NCBI GenBank assembly: GCA_025352085.1 | Contig: JANXUA010000029.1 | Coordinates: 55,887 to 119,886, forward strand | DNA from: Caulobacteraceae bacterium | GTDB lineage: Bacteria > Pseudomonadota > Alphaproteobacteria > Caulobacterales > Caulobacteraceae | Length of the DNA stretch: 64,000 bases | Reading direction: 5' to 3' | In this document: positions 18,944-28,944 of the stretch, piece after piece | Numbering within the stretch: the stretch's first letter is position 1 | How the letters are laid out: each line of letters opens with the position of its first letter | Notes under the pieces: model-generated | Databases searched by the model: none | What the model was told of the DNA's origin: nothing | The model's input: only the letters and a program-made list of their open reading frames with translations | Program-made: the position numbers and the translations under genes

Positions 18944-19456
18944 TCAGCGCACGCTCGCCAGAACCGCGAGCTTGGCCACGGTGTTCATGTTACGGGCCGT
19001 TCCCGATTTGGCGGCGGGAATTTTGAGCCGGGAATCGGTCATGCCCTCGCCGTACTAGATGTAGATTTCGCGGTCGCCAAGCTGGCCCTTCTCATCCGTT
19101 TGCCCGACCAACCTATCCAAAGCTTCGACCCGGGGCGGTTCGTCGAGGAAAATGGCCACGGTCCGATTTCCCGGCCCCTCGGGAAACGAATTGTTCGCGA
19201 GTACATCGGATATTTCGGTGCGAGTACAAACCAGCACCCCAACCGGCTTTCCGGCATAGGCCCGCAGTCGGTCCTCAAGAGTGGCCATGACCGCACTTTC
19301 CGACGCACTGCTTTCAAAGACCACATTGCCGCTGGCGATGAAGGTTTCAACTTGCTTGAACCCCGCAGCCTCGCATATCGCCTTGAGTTCGGTCATCGGC
19401 AATTTGCCTGTCCCCCCGACATTCACGGCAGGGAGTAGGGCGACAAAGACGGTCAC
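18944..19456 (-). pseudogene. DUF1697 family gene with an in-frame amber stop
   Basis: DUF1697 proteins are about 170-180 residues of unknown function. The ORF track lists only 133 codons (19055-19456), ending after REIYI at a TAG. Reading on in the same frame after that codon gives YGEGMTDSRLKIPAAKSGTA and a further 17 residues to a TGA at 18944. This is exactly the conserved C-terminal end of the family. The gene is thus 170 codons interrupted by one nonsense codon at 19055-19057. It starts with GTG and overlaps the hydroxylase gene upstream by four bases (GTGA), so it would be translationally coupled. It could be a dead gene, a truncated protein or a read-through product. Confidence 0.85.
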
Positions 19457-20688
19457 CGCGCCAATCCAACCGTTTCAGGGGTTGTCGTCGGCGTCGACTG
19501 CAATCGCCATAGGACGGTCAGCGACAGACCAGCAACCAGGATAAGCGTCACGCGCCAGGGCACCGCCAAAGCTGAGCCCATGACGCGGGGCGCGACCGCA
19601 AGCGCGACGCCGACCAGAACGAGGCGCGCCGTCTCCGCCGGTCTGGCCCACGCCGCGCCTTCCAACAACACGCCTTGCGTCAACAGGCCCACGGCGATGA
19701 GTGCGCCCCACGCCAGCGCCTCGACGCCACTCATGACGCCCGCCTGGATCAGAAAAGCGACCAGGGCCAGATTGCCAATGGCGTATTGCGCCACAACATA
19801 GAAGCGGACGCCCTTTGAACTCTTCGCGCCAAAGCGCGTGAATGCGTTTCGGTCCCAAGGCGCGGGCGCCTTGCCCCCGCCGCCTGGAGGGCCAAGCCAG
19901 ACGGCCAGCTTGCTCTTGATCCCGTGGGCCTGAACGGAGGAGCGCCAGAGATCGGCATAGACGTGAAGGTTGCCCCAGATCGGATTGTAGGCGCGCAAGG
20001 GCGTGCGCACGCCATAGAGGATTCGCTCTTCCGCGCGCTCGTCAACGAAGGTGCCGAACAGGCGATCCCAAAGAATGAGAATGCCGCCGTAGTTGCGGTC
20101 GAGGCAATAGTCGTTCTGCCCGTGGTGAACGCGATGATTGGACGGTGTCACCAGCACTCGGTCGAGCCAGCCAAGACGGCCAATCAGTTCGGTATGCACC
20201 CAGTACTGATAGAGCAGGTCGATCAGGCCAACGATCAGGAACAGCGTCGGCGACACGCCGAGGATAGCCATCGGCATGTAGAAAATCCACCCGAACAACG
20301 CCCCTGTCGAGGTTTGCCGAAGCGCGGTCGAGAGGTTGAAATACTCCGACGAGTGATGCACCACATGCGCCGCCCACAGCACGGCGACTTCGTGACCCAT
20401 GCGGTGGGCCCAATAATAGCAAAAATCATAGAACACCAAGGCTACGATCCCCACGGCGAGCGACGTCTCCGGCCAGGTCGCCATGCGCGCGAAGTGGTAG
20501 ACCGCGACGTAGATCCCAAAGCTCAGCAGCTTCGTCCCGGCGCCCGCGAGCTGGCTCATCACCCCAAAATTGAGGCTGCCGAGCGCATCGGCTAGATCAT
20601 AGGCCCCTTTTCGCACGCGCGAGACGATCAGAGCCTCGATGAGCACGGAGAGTAGAAAGACGGGAATGGCGTAGACGATGGGCGACAT
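19453..20688 (-). CDS. sterol desaturase / fatty acid hydroxylase superfamily membrane protein
   Basis: This is a membrane di-iron oxygenase-type protein. The 411-residue product has several membrane helices and the histidine cluster of the family: HRMGH, HVVHHSSEYFNLS and NHRVHHGQND. The C-terminal 100 residues form extra hydrophobic helices beyond the usual catalytic domain. The substrate (sterol, hopanoid, carotenoid or fatty acid) cannot be told. It lies 8 bases after hemB on the same strand and overlaps the DUF1697 pseudogene by four bases. Confidence 0.85.
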   Translation of the reverse strand: MSPIVYAIPVFLLSVLIEALIVSRVRKGAYDLADALGSLNFGVMSQLAGAGTKLLSFGIYVAVYHFARMATWPETSLAVGIVALVFYDFCYYWAHRMGHEVAVLWAAHVVHHSSEYFNLSTALRQTSTGALFGWIFYMPMAILGVSPTLFLIVGLIDLLYQYWVHTELIGRLGWLDRVLVTPSNHRVHHGQNDYCLDRNYGGILILWDRLFGTFVDERAEERILYGVRTPLRAYNPIWGNLHVYADLWRSSVQAHGIKSKLAVWLGPPGGGGKAPAPWDRNAFTRFGAKSSKGVRFYVVAQYAIGNLALVAFLIQAGVMSGVEALAWGALIAVGLLTQGVLLEGAAWARPAETARLVLVGVALAVAPRVMGSALAVPWRVTLILVAGLSLTVLWRLQSTPTTTPETVGLAR

Positions 20689-20696
20689 TTGGAACG

Positions 20697-21713
20697 TTAC
20701 TCTCCAAACATCCGCGCCGCCCTGGGCGCGAAATAGGTGATCACGCCCGCGCAGCCGGCGCGTTTGAACGCGGTCAGGCTCTCCAGGATCGCCCGTTCTT
20801 CATCCAGCCAGCCGTTTTGGGCCGCCGCCATGATCATCGCGTATTCGCCGGAAACCTGGAAGGCGAACGTCGGCATGGAGAATGTCTCGACCACGCGGCG
20901 GACGATATCGAGATAGGGCATGCCCGGCTTGACCATGCCCATGTCGGCGCCCTCGGCGATATCGAGGGCCACTTCGCGCAAAGCTTCGTCGCTGTTGGCC
21001 GGATCCATCTGATACGTGGCCTTGTCGGCGGGGTTGTCGACCGATCCGGTCGCGAGTTTTCCTGAACCGATCGCCTCGCGGTAAGGGCCGTAGAAGGCCG
21101 AGGCGTATTTGGCGGCGTAGGACATGATCAGGGTGTCCTTCAGTCCCGCCGCCTCCAGCGCCGCCCGCAGGGCCCCCACGCGGCCATCCATCATGTCCGA
21201 CGGCGCGAGGATATCGCAACCGGCGTGAGCCTGCATCAGACCTTGGTCAACCAGGCGCGCGATGGTGGCGTCGTTGATGACGCGGCCGGCCTCGATCACG
21301 CCGTCGTGGCCGTGGTCGGTGAAGGGATCGAGGGCGACATCGCACATGATCCCGACTTCCGGCGCGGCGTCTTTCATCGCCTTCACCGCGCGGGCGATCA
21401 GGCCGTTGGGGTCGGCGGCTTGCGAGCCGACCGCATCCTTTCCGGCGCCGTCAATATGCGGAAAGACGGCGATGGCCGGGATGCCCAGAGCCTTGGCCTC
21501 GCGCGCTGCTTTGGCCGCCTCAGTGATCGAAAGGCGTTCAATTCCCGGCATGGATGACACCGGCACGCGGCCCTCGCCTTCGTGCACCACCATCGACCAG
21601 ATCAGATCGCTGGGCGTGAGCCGGCTTTCGCGGACCAGCCTGCGTGTCCATTCAGCCTGGCGTAGACGGCGAAGGCGAAGGGCGGGGTAGGACGCCAAGG
21701 AAGGCTGGCTCAT
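20697..21713 (-). CDS. hemB: porphobilinogen synthase (delta-aminolevulinic acid dehydratase)
   Basis: HemB condenses two 5-aminolevulinate molecules to porphobilinogen in haem and tetrapyrrole synthesis. The 338-residue product starts at the ATG at 21713; the track's TTG at 21731 lacks support. Both active-site lysine regions are present: SYAAKYASAFYGPYR and the Schiff-base region MVKPGMPYLD. In the metal region the sequence is CDVALDPFTDHGHDG, which lacks the zinc-binding cysteine triad. That points to the magnesium-dependent class, as in other alphaproteobacteria. It is divergent from hppA. Confidence 0.95.
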   Translation of the reverse strand: MSQPSLASYPALRLRRLRQAEWTRRLVRESRLTPSDLIWSMVVHEGEGRVPVSSMPGIERLSITEAAKAAREAKALGIPAIAVFPHIDGAGKDAVGSQAADPNGLIARAVKAMKDAAPEVGIMCDVALDPFTDHGHDGVIEAGRVINDATIARLVDQGLMQAHAGCDILAPSDMMDGRVGALRAALEAAGLKDTLIMSYAAKYASAFYGPYREAIGSGKLATGSVDNPADKATYQMDPANSDEALREVALDIAEGADMGMVKPGMPYLDIVRRVVETFSMPTFAFQVSGEYAMIMAAAQNGWLDEERAILESLTAFKRAGCAGVITYFAPRAARMFGE

Positions 21714-21943
21714 CGGTCTAAGAGTCCTCAAGGGTCGTCGGCGTTGGCGTCGCTTTTAGACCATGGATCAAGGGAATATCAGCCATCGCTTGCTTTGCGG
21801 CGTCGGTTTTGGCAGTTAGCGCCCCAATCACGCAGGGGCCATAGGGTCGCCTGGACCGGCCTGAACAGGCTTTAAACGTCGAAAAATCCAAACCGCACCG
21901 CGGATGTTGGGTTCGGCCAGAGAGAACGAGGGGCAATTTCCCG

Positions 21944-24070
21944 ATGAATTCAGTGCTGATGTTGGTTTTCGGGGCCGGACTGTTGGCCGTCGCCTACGCC
22001 GCCGCGCAAACATGGATGCTGCTCAAGGCCTCCCCCGGAAACGCCAAGATGCAAGAGATCGCCGCGGCGATCCAGGAAGGCGCGCAGGCCTATCTTCGCC
22101 GTCAGTACACCACCATCGCCATGGTCGGCGCGGTGATTCTCGCCATCATCTTTTTCTTGATCGGCTGGCGCGAAGCCATCGGCTTCCTGATCGGCGCGGT
22201 TCTATCGGGGCTGGCCGGATTCGCGGGCATGCTGATTTCGGTGCGCGCGAACGTGCGTACGGCGCAGGCGTCGTCCGAGAGCCTGGCTAAGGGCCTCTCA
22301 CTCGCGTTTCGATCCGGCGCTGTGACCGGCATGCTGGTGGCGGGTTTCGCCCTTCTGGGCGTCGCGGGCTATTATGCGATCCTGACCCGGCACATGGGCC
22401 TGGAGCCCACCAGCCGCGATGTGGTTGATTCGCTGGTCGCGCTTGGCTTTGGCGCCTCGCTGATCTCAATCTTCGCCCGCCTGGGTGGCGGCATTTTCAC
22501 CAAGGGCGCCGACGTCGGCGGCGACATGGTCGGCAAGGTCGAGGCCGGCATTCCAGAAGACGACCCGCGTAACGCCGCGACGATCGCCGATAACGTCGGC
22601 GACAACGTCGGCGACTGCGCCGGCATGGCCGCCGACCTTTTTGAAACCTATGCGGTGACCACCGTCGCCACCATGGTTCTCGCGGCGATCTTCTTCACCG
22701 GCGATTTGGCCGAACCGATGATGCTGCTGCCACTGGCGATCTGCGCCGTGTGTATCGTCACCTCGATCATCGGGGCCTTCGCCGTACGTCTGGGCAAGAG
22801 CGGCAACATCATGGGGGCCCTGTATCAGGGCCTGATCGTCACCGGCGTCCTTTCGGTTCCGGCCGTCTGGTGGGTCATCCACCAGCTCGTCCCGGCTGAG
22901 GGCGTGACCGTTATGGGCCGCGCGATCAGCGTCGATTCGCTGTTTTACTGTGGTCTCGTCGGCCTGGCCGTCACCGCCGCCATCGTGGTGATCACCGAAT
23001 ACTACACCGGCACCAACTTTCGCCCGGTCAAATCAATCGCCAAGGCGTCGGTCTCCGGTCACGGCACCAACGTGATCCAGGGTCTGGCCATGTCGTTGGA
23101 ATCCACCGCCGCTCCGGCGTTGGTGATCATCGTCGGCATTGTCGCCACCTTTCAGTTCGCCGGCCTGTTCGGCATCGCCATCGCCACGACGACCATGTTG
23201 TCACTGGCCGGCTTCATCGTCGCTTTGGACGCTTTTGGTCCAGTGACCGACAACGCCGGCGGCATCGCCGAAATGGCTGGTCTTCCCGGTGAAGTGCGGG
23301 TATCCACCGACGCGCTCGACGCGGTCGGCAACACCACCAAAGCCGTCACCAAAGGTTACGCCATCGGTTCGGCGGGCCTGGGCGCCCTGGTTTTGTTCGC
23401 CGCCTATACCCAGGACCTGAAATACTTTTCGGCCAATTCCGACCAGTTCCCGTTCTTCGCGGGCATGGACAATGTCGCGTTCGACCTTTCCAACCCCTAC
23501 GTCGTGGTTGGCCTACTGTTCGGTGGGCTGTTGCCGTTCCTGTTCGGCGGCCTGTCGATGACGGCGGTGGGCCGCGCCGCCGAGGCGGTGGTGGCCGAGG
23601 TTCGCCGCCAGTTCCGCGAAAACCCCGGTATCATGACCTATGAGGTCAAGCCGGAATACGGCCGCGCGGTGGACATCCTGACCAAGGCGGCGATTCGCGA
23701 AATGATCGTACCGTCCCTGTTGCCAGTCGCGTCTCCGGTCATGCTGTTCTTCGTCATCCAGTTCATCGCCGGCAAATCGGAAGCCTTCTCGGCCCTGGGC
23801 GCCATGCTGATGGGCGTGATCGTGACCGGCCTGTTTGTCGCCATCTCCATGACCAGCGGCGGCGGCGCCTGGGACAACGCCAAGAAGCTGATCGAAGAGG
23901 GTCATCACGGCGGCAAGGGCTCCGAAGCCCACAAGGCCGCCGTCACCGGCGACACTGTCGGCGATCCCTACAAGGATACGGCGGGCCCGGCGGTCAATCC
24001 GATGATCAAGATCACCAACATTGTTGCTCTGCTTCTTTTGGCGGTTCTGGCGCACAGCGCCGCGCACTAG
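21944..24070 (+). CDS. hppA: K+-independent H+-translocating pyrophosphatase
   Basis: This integral membrane pump couples pyrophosphate hydrolysis to proton export. The 708-residue product has about 16 membrane helices. It carries the substrate motifs [20 protein letters not shown] and [20 protein letters not shown]. The segment [18 protein letters not shown] has the Lys and Thr that mark the potassium-independent class, as in Rhodospirillum rubrum. The ATG at 21944 follows AGGGG. A 230-base divergent region separates it from hemB, where I see no clear promoter, and a strong terminator follows the gene. Confidence 0.96.
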   Translation: MNSVLMLVFGAGLLAVAYAAAQTWMLLKASPGNAKMQEIAAAIQEGAQAYLRRQYTTIAMVGAVILAIIFFLIGWREAIGFLIGAVLSGLAGFAGMLISVRANVRTAQASSESLAKGLSLAFRSGAVTGMLVAGFALLGVAGYYAILTRHMGLEPTSRDVVDSLVALGFGASLISIFARLGGGIFTKGADVGGDMVGKVEAGIPEDDPRNAATIADNVGDNVGDCAGMAADLFETYAVTTVATMVLAAIFFTGDLAEPMMLLPLAICAVCIVTSIIGAFAVRLGKSGNIMGALYQGLIVTGVLSVPAVWWVIHQLVPAEGVTVMGRAISVDSLFYCGLVGLAVTAAIVVITEYYTGTNFRPVKSIAKASVSGHGTNVIQGLAMSLESTAAPALVIIVGIVATFQFAGLFGIAIATTTMLSLAGFIVALDAFGPVTDNAGGIAEMAGLPGEVRVSTDALDAVGNTTKAVTKGYAIGSAGLGALVLFAAYTQDLKYFSANSDQFPFFAGMDNVAFDLSNPYVVVGLLFGGLLPFLFGGLSMTAVGRAAEAVVAEVRRQFRENPGIMTYEVKPEYGRAVDILTKAAIREMIVPSLLPVASPVMLFFVIQFIAGKSEAFSALGAMLMGVIVTGLFVAISMTSGGGAWDNAKKLIEEGHHGGKGSEAHKAAVTGDTVGDPYKDTAGPAVNPMIKITNIVALLLLAVLAHSAAH

Positions 24071-24094
24071 ATCTGGATCGCCGTTGACACATGG

Positions 24095-24127
24095 AAAGGG
24101 CCGCCACGATAGGGGCGGCCCTTTTCT
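24095..24127 (+). terminator. intrinsic terminator after hppA
   Basis: GGGCCGCC (24098-24105) pairs perfectly with GGCGGCCC (24114-24121) across an eight-base loop. The stem is extended by AAA/TTT and followed by a T-rich tail, 25 bases after the hppA stop. A-tract symmetry means it could also serve the convergent bamE-like gene. Confidence 0.9.
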
Positions 24128-24192
24128 TTGCAGGTCTTCGACGTCGATCGCGACGGTTGCGTTGGCGGCCGCACCGCGTGGAACGCAATGGT

Positions 24193-24678
24193 CTAGTGGG
24201 GCGCGCCGCCGTGAGAGTTTGGAGTTTGGTCTTGGTTGGGCGGCAGGGCGCCGGCCGCGCTGATGCTGCCCAACAGCTGTTCGAGCACCGTCAATTCGCG
24301 ACCCCGCGTTGGCGTTTCGCGACCGTTATAGGCGATGACCCGCCCGTCCTTCAGGGAATAGGTGTTAACCGCGCTAACCTGATCGCCGCCCTTGGTGAAG
24401 GCGATCGCCACCACGTCGCGCCGGTTGACGCGTGGCTGGTAAAACCCGGTCTTGCTGGAAAGCTGGGAAATGTAGAACCAGGTCTCATTGTCGATCGCCG
24501 ACTTGGCCGTCGGCGTGCCCAGCCGCGACAGAACCGTCGAGCGGGTGTCCGTTCCCACCTTGACGTCGGCGGGCGCCTGATCGATCACCTGAAAACCCTG
24601 ATAGCTGGCTACAGGCGTGCAGGCGCAGATCGCGAGCAGGCTGACAGATAGGATGGCGGCGACTGCCTTGCGGAGCAT
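24193..24678 (-). CDS. bamE: BamE-like outer membrane assembly lipoprotein
   Basis: BamE is a small lipoprotein of the beta-barrel assembly machine. The 161-residue product from the ATG at 24678 has a lipoprotein signal with lipobox LLAIC, so mature Cys is near residue 19. It then has the SmpA/OmlA fold signature GTDTRSTVLSRLGTPTAKSAIDNETWFYIS. The C-terminal tail (LPPNQDQTPNSHGG) is low complexity. The track's TTG at 24708 lacks support. It is divergent from the ubiquinol-cytochrome c chaperone gene, the order seen in related genomes. Confidence 0.87.
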   Translation of the reverse strand: MLRKAVAAILSVSLLAICACTPVASYQGFQVIDQAPADVKVGTDTRSTVLSRLGTPTAKSAIDNETWFYISQLSSKTGFYQPRVNRRDVVAIAFTKGGDQVSAVNTYSLKDGRVIAYNGRETPTRGRELTVLEQLLGSISAAGALPPNQDQTPNSHGGAPH

Positions 24679-24794
24679 GGGCGACGGGTCTCGCTTAAGA
24701 TTCAACAACGGCTCCTGACCTAGAAGCCTTGGTCGCGGGTTTCAATGATAGACGTAAACATTTCCCACACTGCGAAAACGAGGCGCCAGAGCCT

Positions 24795-25334
24795 ATGCTA
24801 GGACTAAAACGTGAGAAACCGCCGATGCTGACGGCGGCGGAAGGCTTGCACGCCTGGGCCGTGGCGCATGCGCGGGCGGGGGCTCTTTACGCCGAAATGG
24901 GCGCGCCGGACACGGTGGAGGGCCGATTCGAGCTCCTGACCCTACACGTTCTGCTAGTTATGGATCGGTTGAAATCTGGGGGCGCGCCGGCGGCGGTCCT
25001 GCGCCAACAGCTGTTTGACGTCTATTTGAGCGATCTCGATGGCGCAATGCGGGAGATGGGCGTCGGCGATCTAGCGATGGGCAAGCGCATGCGAAAATTG
25101 GGCGAGGCGTTCTATGGCCGCGCGAAAGCGTTCGATCTGGCGCTTGAAGCCCTCCCGGAACGCGCGCCGCTCAATGCGCTGATCGCCCGCACGGCGCTGG
25201 CCGGAGAGCCTGCTAAGACGGCGGAGACTCTGTCGTGCTATGTCATAGATTGTCGCTTCCGATTGGCGGCTTTGCCGGACGCCGGCCTGTTGGGCGGCGT
25301 CGTTGATACTTGGGAAGAGCCCCGCGATGACTGA
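24795..25334 (+). CDS. ubiquinol-cytochrome c chaperone family protein
   Basis: This protein belongs to the CBP3/UQCC1-like family that helps cytochrome b and bc1 complex assembly. The 179-residue product from the ATG at 24795 is helical and soluble, with the family block EGRFELLTLHVLLVMDRL and the later MGVGDLAMGKRMRKLGEAFYGR. Its last codons overlap the DUF177 gene by 8 bases. The bamE / chaperone / DUF177 / plsX cluster is a common alphaproteobacterial arrangement. The direct role in this organism is inferred from the family. Confidence 0.85.
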   Translation: MLGLKREKPPMLTAAEGLHAWAVAHARAGALYAEMGAPDTVEGRFELLTLHVLLVMDRLKSGGAPAAVLRQQLFDVYLSDLDGAMREMGVGDLAMGKRMRKLGEAFYGRAKAFDLALEALPERAPLNALIARTALAGEPAKTAETLSCYVIDCRFRLAALPDAGLLGGVVDTWEEPRDD

Positions 25335-25848
25335 GCCGCCGCCGTGGAGCCATCCGATCGCTTGGTCGGCGGCGGGGACGGTCGAAAGCCGGCTGCATCT
25401 GCAGGCTGACGCCGACGACCGCGCCCTCGTGGCGCGTTTTCTTGATCTGGAAGGGGTGAGCAAGCTTGAGGCGAGCATCAGCGCGCGCGCCTGGCTGGAC
25501 GGAATGGAGCTGAACGGGCGCATCGTCGCGGTTGTGACGCGTCTGTGCGGCGTATCGCTCGAGGCGTTTGATGAGTCTGTCGACGCGCCGCTGCACATGC
25601 GTCTCGTCCCGGTCGGCAGTCCGAACGCGCCGGTTGAGCACGATGGCGAGGTGATCGTTGATCTCGACGCCGACGATCCCCCCGATGTGGTCGATGGCGG
25701 CGGCATCGATGTCGCCGCCTATGTCGTCGAGGCCCTGGCCCTGGCCCTTGATCCCTTCCCTCGTAAGCCCGGCGCGGTGTTTGAGGCGCCCGCCGAAACG
25801 CCGCCCGCCTCGCCATTTTTAATCCTGCGCGATCTGCCGCTGAAATGA
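25327..25848 (+). CDS. DUF177 (YceD family) protein
   Basis: YceD/DUF177 proteins are linked to 23S rRNA accumulation and usually lie next to rpmF and plsX. The 173-residue product from the ATG at 25327 shows the family pattern, with a C-terminal DLDADDPPDVVDGGGIDVAAYVVEAL-like block (quoted only in part elsewhere: GGGIDVAAYVVEALALALDP) and the terminal proline-rich PFPRKPGA motif. There is no rpmF between it and plsX, as in many alphaproteobacteria. A 116-base gap follows. Confidence 0.83.
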   Translation: MTEPPPWSHPIAWSAAGTVESRLHLQADADDRALVARFLDLEGVSKLEASISARAWLDGMELNGRIVAVVTRLCGVSLEAFDESVDAPLHMRLVPVGSPNAPVEHDGEVIVDLDADDPPDVVDGGGIDVAAYVVEALALALDPFPRKPGAVFEAPAETPPASPFLILRDLPLK

Positions 25849-25964
25849 CCATGGGCCGGCGTCGGACAAAAGACGCCGGCTGGCCGCTTGCATCGCGCGC
25901 ATCCGGCTGTATCGTCCGACCGCCTTGGATCAACCGGTCCGTATGAGGAGCTGACAGCGCCGCC

Positions 25965-27032
25965 GTGCCGGATCTTTTGGTGATTTCAATCGACGCCATG
26001 GGGGGAGACCACGGTCCGACGGTCGTCGTGCCGGGTGTGGCGCGGGCCTTGAAAGCGATGCCAGGCGGCGAGGTCCGATTCCTGCTGCACGGGGACCCTG
26101 CGACGTTGGGTCCGGTGCTCGCGCGCTTTCCGGACGTCGCCAAGGCCAGCGAGGTTCGTCCCGCGACCGGCGTCATCAGCAGCGAAGCCAAGCCGGCGCA
26201 CGCCATGCGTCGCGGCAAGGGCACCTCCATGTGGAACGCGGTGGAAAGCGTGCGCTCGGGAGAAGCGGCGGCGGCCGTCTCGGCGGGTAATACCGGCGCC
26301 CTGATGGCGATATCGCGTCTGTTGCTGCGTATGGCGGGAGCCATGGATCGTCCGGCCCTGGTGGCCAACTGGCCGACCATGCGTGGCGTAACCTCAGTCC
26401 TGGACGTCGGCGCCAATGTCGTGTGCGACGCCGAGCGTCTTGTGGAATTCGCCGTCATGGGCGTGGCCTATCATCGCGCGGTGCATAAGACTGACCGGCC
26501 GTCGGTCGGGCTGCTCAATGTCGGCACCGAGACAGAGAAGGGGCACGACGATGTGCGCGGCGCCGATCGCCTCCTACGCGAATCGCCCCTCGATTTCGAC
26601 TACCGCGGCTTTGTCGAAGGCGATGATATCGCCAAGGGGACGGTGGATGTGGTCATCACCGATGGCTTCACCGGCAATGTCGCGCTCAAGACCGCCGAAG
26701 GTCTGGCGCGATTTTTCAGCGCACAACTGAGAATGACGTTTACGGGTTCGATGCAGGCCAAGCTTGGCGCCCTGATTGCCAGGCCGGCGCTCAAGGCGAT
26801 GGCGGAGCGTCTCGACACCGGATCGGTCAATGGCGGACCGTTTCTGGGGCTCAACGGGACCGTGGTGAAAAGCCACGGCAGCGCCGATGCGCGCGGATTC
26901 GCCAATGCGATCGTGCTGGCGGCAAATCTGGCGCGAAGCGACATCGCCGCCGAGATCGACCGCAATCTTCAGCGAAAGCCCGCGTCGGCGCCCAATCGGG
27001 AAAGCCCCAACCGGGAAAGCATCGAGGCGTGA
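25965..27032 (+). CDS. plsX: phosphate acyltransferase PlsX
   Basis: PlsX makes acyl-phosphate from acyl-ACP, the first step of the PlsX/PlsY route to phospholipids. The 355-residue product has the N-terminal motif SIDAMGGDHGP and the conserved SAGNTGALMA. It also has the NVGTETEKG region and the C-terminal GGPFLGLNGTVVKSHG. The start is a GTG at 25965 after TGAGGAG. Its stop overlaps the fabH GTG start by four bases. Confidence 0.96.
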   Translation: MPDLLVISIDAMGGDHGPTVVVPGVARALKAMPGGEVRFLLHGDPATLGPVLARFPDVAKASEVRPATGVISSEAKPAHAMRRGKGTSMWNAVESVRSGEAAAAVSAGNTGALMAISRLLLRMAGAMDRPALVANWPTMRGVTSVLDVGANVVCDAERLVEFAVMGVAYHRAVHKTDRPSVGLLNVGTETEKGHDDVRGADRLLRESPLDFDYRGFVEGDDIAKGTVDVVITDGFTGNVALKTAEGLARFFSAQLRMTFTGSMQAKLGALIARPALKAMAERLDTGSVNGGPFLGLNGTVVKSHGSADARGFANAIVLAANLARSDIAAEIDRNLQRKPASAPNRESPNRESIEA

Positions 27033-28009
27033 CCGAAGTGCTGCGCAGTGTCGTCACTGGCGTCGGCGCCGCACTGCCGCCCGATATCGTGACCAATGAT
27101 GACCTGGCCAAGTTTGTCGACACCAGCGACGCCTGGATCGTCGAGCGTACCGGCATCCACGCCCGTCATCGCGCCGCCGCGGATATGCCAACGTCCGATC
27201 TGGCGACCTCGGCCGCAAGGCAGGCCTTGGCGGTGGCGGGACGGTCGGCGGCGGACGTCGATCTGATCATCATCGCCACGACCACGCCCGACCTGACCTT
27301 TCCGGCGACCGCAGCCATCGTCCAGCGTAAGCTGGGCGCGCCGGTCGGAATCGCCTTCGATGTCCAAGCGGTGTGCTCGGGATTCGTTTACGCCATGGCG
27401 GTCGCCGACAATTTCATCGTCCGGGGCATGGCCAAATGCGCCCTGGTGATCGGCGCCGAGACTATGACTCGTTTGATGGACTGGACCGATCGCGGCACCT
27501 GTGTGCTGTTTGGGGATGGCGCCGGGGCAGTTGTGCTGGAACCGATGTCCGGGGAGGGAACGACCGCTGATCGGGGCATTCTCGGCTTCGCATTGCGCGC
27601 CGACGGCACCAAACAGGACCTTCTCTATGTCGATGGCGGGCCATCAACGACTGGGACCGTGGGCAAGCTGCGCATGCAGGGCAATCAGGTGTTTCGGCAC
27701 GCCGTGGTGAATATCTCCGAGGCGGTGATTGCCGCCGCGGAACAGGCCGGGATCACCTTGTCCCAGGTCGATTGGTTCATTCCGCATCAGGCCAACCAAC
27801 GTATTCTCGATGGCGTGGCGCGCCGTCTGGGCATCAATGCCGACCGGGTGATCTCCACGGTGGCCGAGCACGCGAACACCTCGGCCGCCTCGATTCCCCT
27901 GGCCCTGGCGTGCGGAGTCGCCGATGGGCGGATCAAACCGGGACAGATGCTGCTGATGGAGGCTATGGGCGGCGGGCTGACCTGGGGCGCCGTGGTTTTG
28001 CGGCTATGA
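27029..28009 (+). CDS. fabH: 3-oxoacyl-ACP synthase III
   Basis: FabH condenses acetyl-CoA with malonyl-ACP to start fatty-acid elongation. The 326-residue product has the catalytic Cys116 in QAVCSGFVYA, the histidine in FIPHQAN and the asparagine in EHANTSAAS, giving the full Cys-His-Asn triad. It starts with GTG overlapping plsX (GTGA), so PlsX and FabH are made together. The ihfA gene follows after 71 bases. Confidence 0.97.
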   Translation: MTEVLRSVVTGVGAALPPDIVTNDDLAKFVDTSDAWIVERTGIHARHRAAADMPTSDLATSAARQALAVAGRSAADVDLIIIATTTPDLTFPATAAIVQRKLGAPVGIAFDVQAVCSGFVYAMAVADNFIVRGMAKCALVIGAETMTRLMDWTDRGTCVLFGDGAGAVVLEPMSGEGTTADRGILGFALRADGTKQDLLYVDGGPSTTGTVGKLRMQGNQVFRHAVVNISEAVIAAAEQAGITLSQVDWFIPHQANQRILDGVARRLGINADRVISTVAEHANTSAASIPLALACGVADGRIKPGQMLLMEAMGGGLTWGAVVLRL

Positions 28010-28080
28010 TCAAACGCGCGCGAAGCCATTGACTTGACGACCTAATCTCGGCCATTCAACAGAGGCTGATGGGAATATCA

Positions 28081-28383
28081 ATGACAAGCAAAACACTGAC
28101 CCGGGCGGATCTCACCGAAGCCTTGCACGAGGAGGTCGGGCTGACTCGACAAGACTGCACCGGATTGGTGGAAAGGACCCTCGGACTCGTTGCGGACGCG
28201 ATGGAGCGAGGCGAGACGGTCAAGCTTTCGGGGTTTGGGGTCTTTCAAGTCCGCGCTAAGCGCCAGCGCATCGGGCGCAACCCCAAAACCGGCGAGCCGG
28301 CGACGATCGAACCGCGCCGCGTTATCGGTTTTCGCGCCTCTCAGGTGCTGAAAGCGCGCATCGAACGCGCGCTGGCCAAATAG
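28081..28383 (+). CDS. ihfA: integration host factor subunit alpha
   Basis: IHF-alpha pairs with IHF-beta to bend DNA sharply at specific sites. The 100-residue product has the DNA-binding beta-arm ([22 protein letters not shown]) with the key Arg-Asn-Pro turn and the dimer-forming helices. I chose the ATG at 28081; the ATG at 28069 in the same frame would add four residues and has the better spaced AGAGG. It is followed by a MerR-type regulator 13 bases later, the conserved alphaproteobacterial pair. Confidence 0.95.
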   Translation: MTSKTLTRADLTEALHEEVGLTRQDCTGLVERTLGLVADAMERGETVKLSGFGVFQVRAKRQRIGRNPKTGEPATIEPRRVIGFRASQVLKARIERALAK

Positions 28384-28396
28384 GTCACAAGGCGAA

Positions 28397-28771
28397 ATGG
28401 CCAAGGGCCCGGACGCGTTCCGCACGATCTCCGAAGCCGCCGAAGAAGTCGGCGTAGCCCAACACGTTCTGCGGTTCTGGGAAACCCGCTTCACCTTTAT
28501 CAAGCCGATGAAACGAGCCGGCGGGCGGCGGTTCTATCGCCCGCGCGATATCGCCGTCCTGACCACAATTCATCGATTGCTGCACGCCGACGGCCTGAGC
28601 ATAGCCGAAGTGCAGAAGCTCCACCGGGCGGGTGGGCTGAAATCACCGGCGTCTCCGGCCGATGAGACACCGGGTAGGCTCGACGGCGCGGGGCGTTCTC
28701 ACCTGAACGCGGCCCTCGCCGATCTCCTGACCGCGAAGTCCAATTTGGACCTTCTGCTGAAGGCCCAATAA
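28397..28771 (+). CDS. MerR family transcriptional regulator
   Basis: The 124-residue product has an N-terminal MerR winged helix (RTISEAAEEVGVAQHVLRFW then a KPMKRAGGRRFYRPRDIAVL wing) and a short C-terminal coiled helix. There are no cysteines for metal sensing. It resembles the small MerR protein always found behind ihfA in this class, whose ligand is unknown. It is the last gene before the tRNA. Confidence 0.88.
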   Translation: MAKGPDAFRTISEAAEEVGVAQHVLRFWETRFTFIKPMKRAGGRRFYRPRDIAVLTTIHRLLHADGLSIAEVQKLHRAGGLKSPASPADETPGRLDGAGRSHLNAALADLLTAKSNLDLLLKAQ

Positions 28772-28787
28772 CGGTGGGACTTTGCGA

Positions 28788-28816
28788 TTGCCCCTCAGGG
28801 AACGCCTCTCTATAAG
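28788..28816 (+). promoter_or_regulatory. candidate promoter of tRNA-Pro
   Basis: TTGCCC (28788-28793), a 17-base spacer and TATAAG (28811-28816) lie 17 bases before the tRNA. Spacing and the good -10 fit a housekeeping promoter. The following GC-rich stretch would be the 5' leader removed by RNase P. Confidence 0.5.
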
Positions 28817-28833
28817 GGCGCTCCTCCCTGCAT

Positions 28834-28910
<77 letters not shown>

Positions 28911-28944
28911 TTTTCGCCTGACCTTTGGGCGTCAGCAGGGACTT

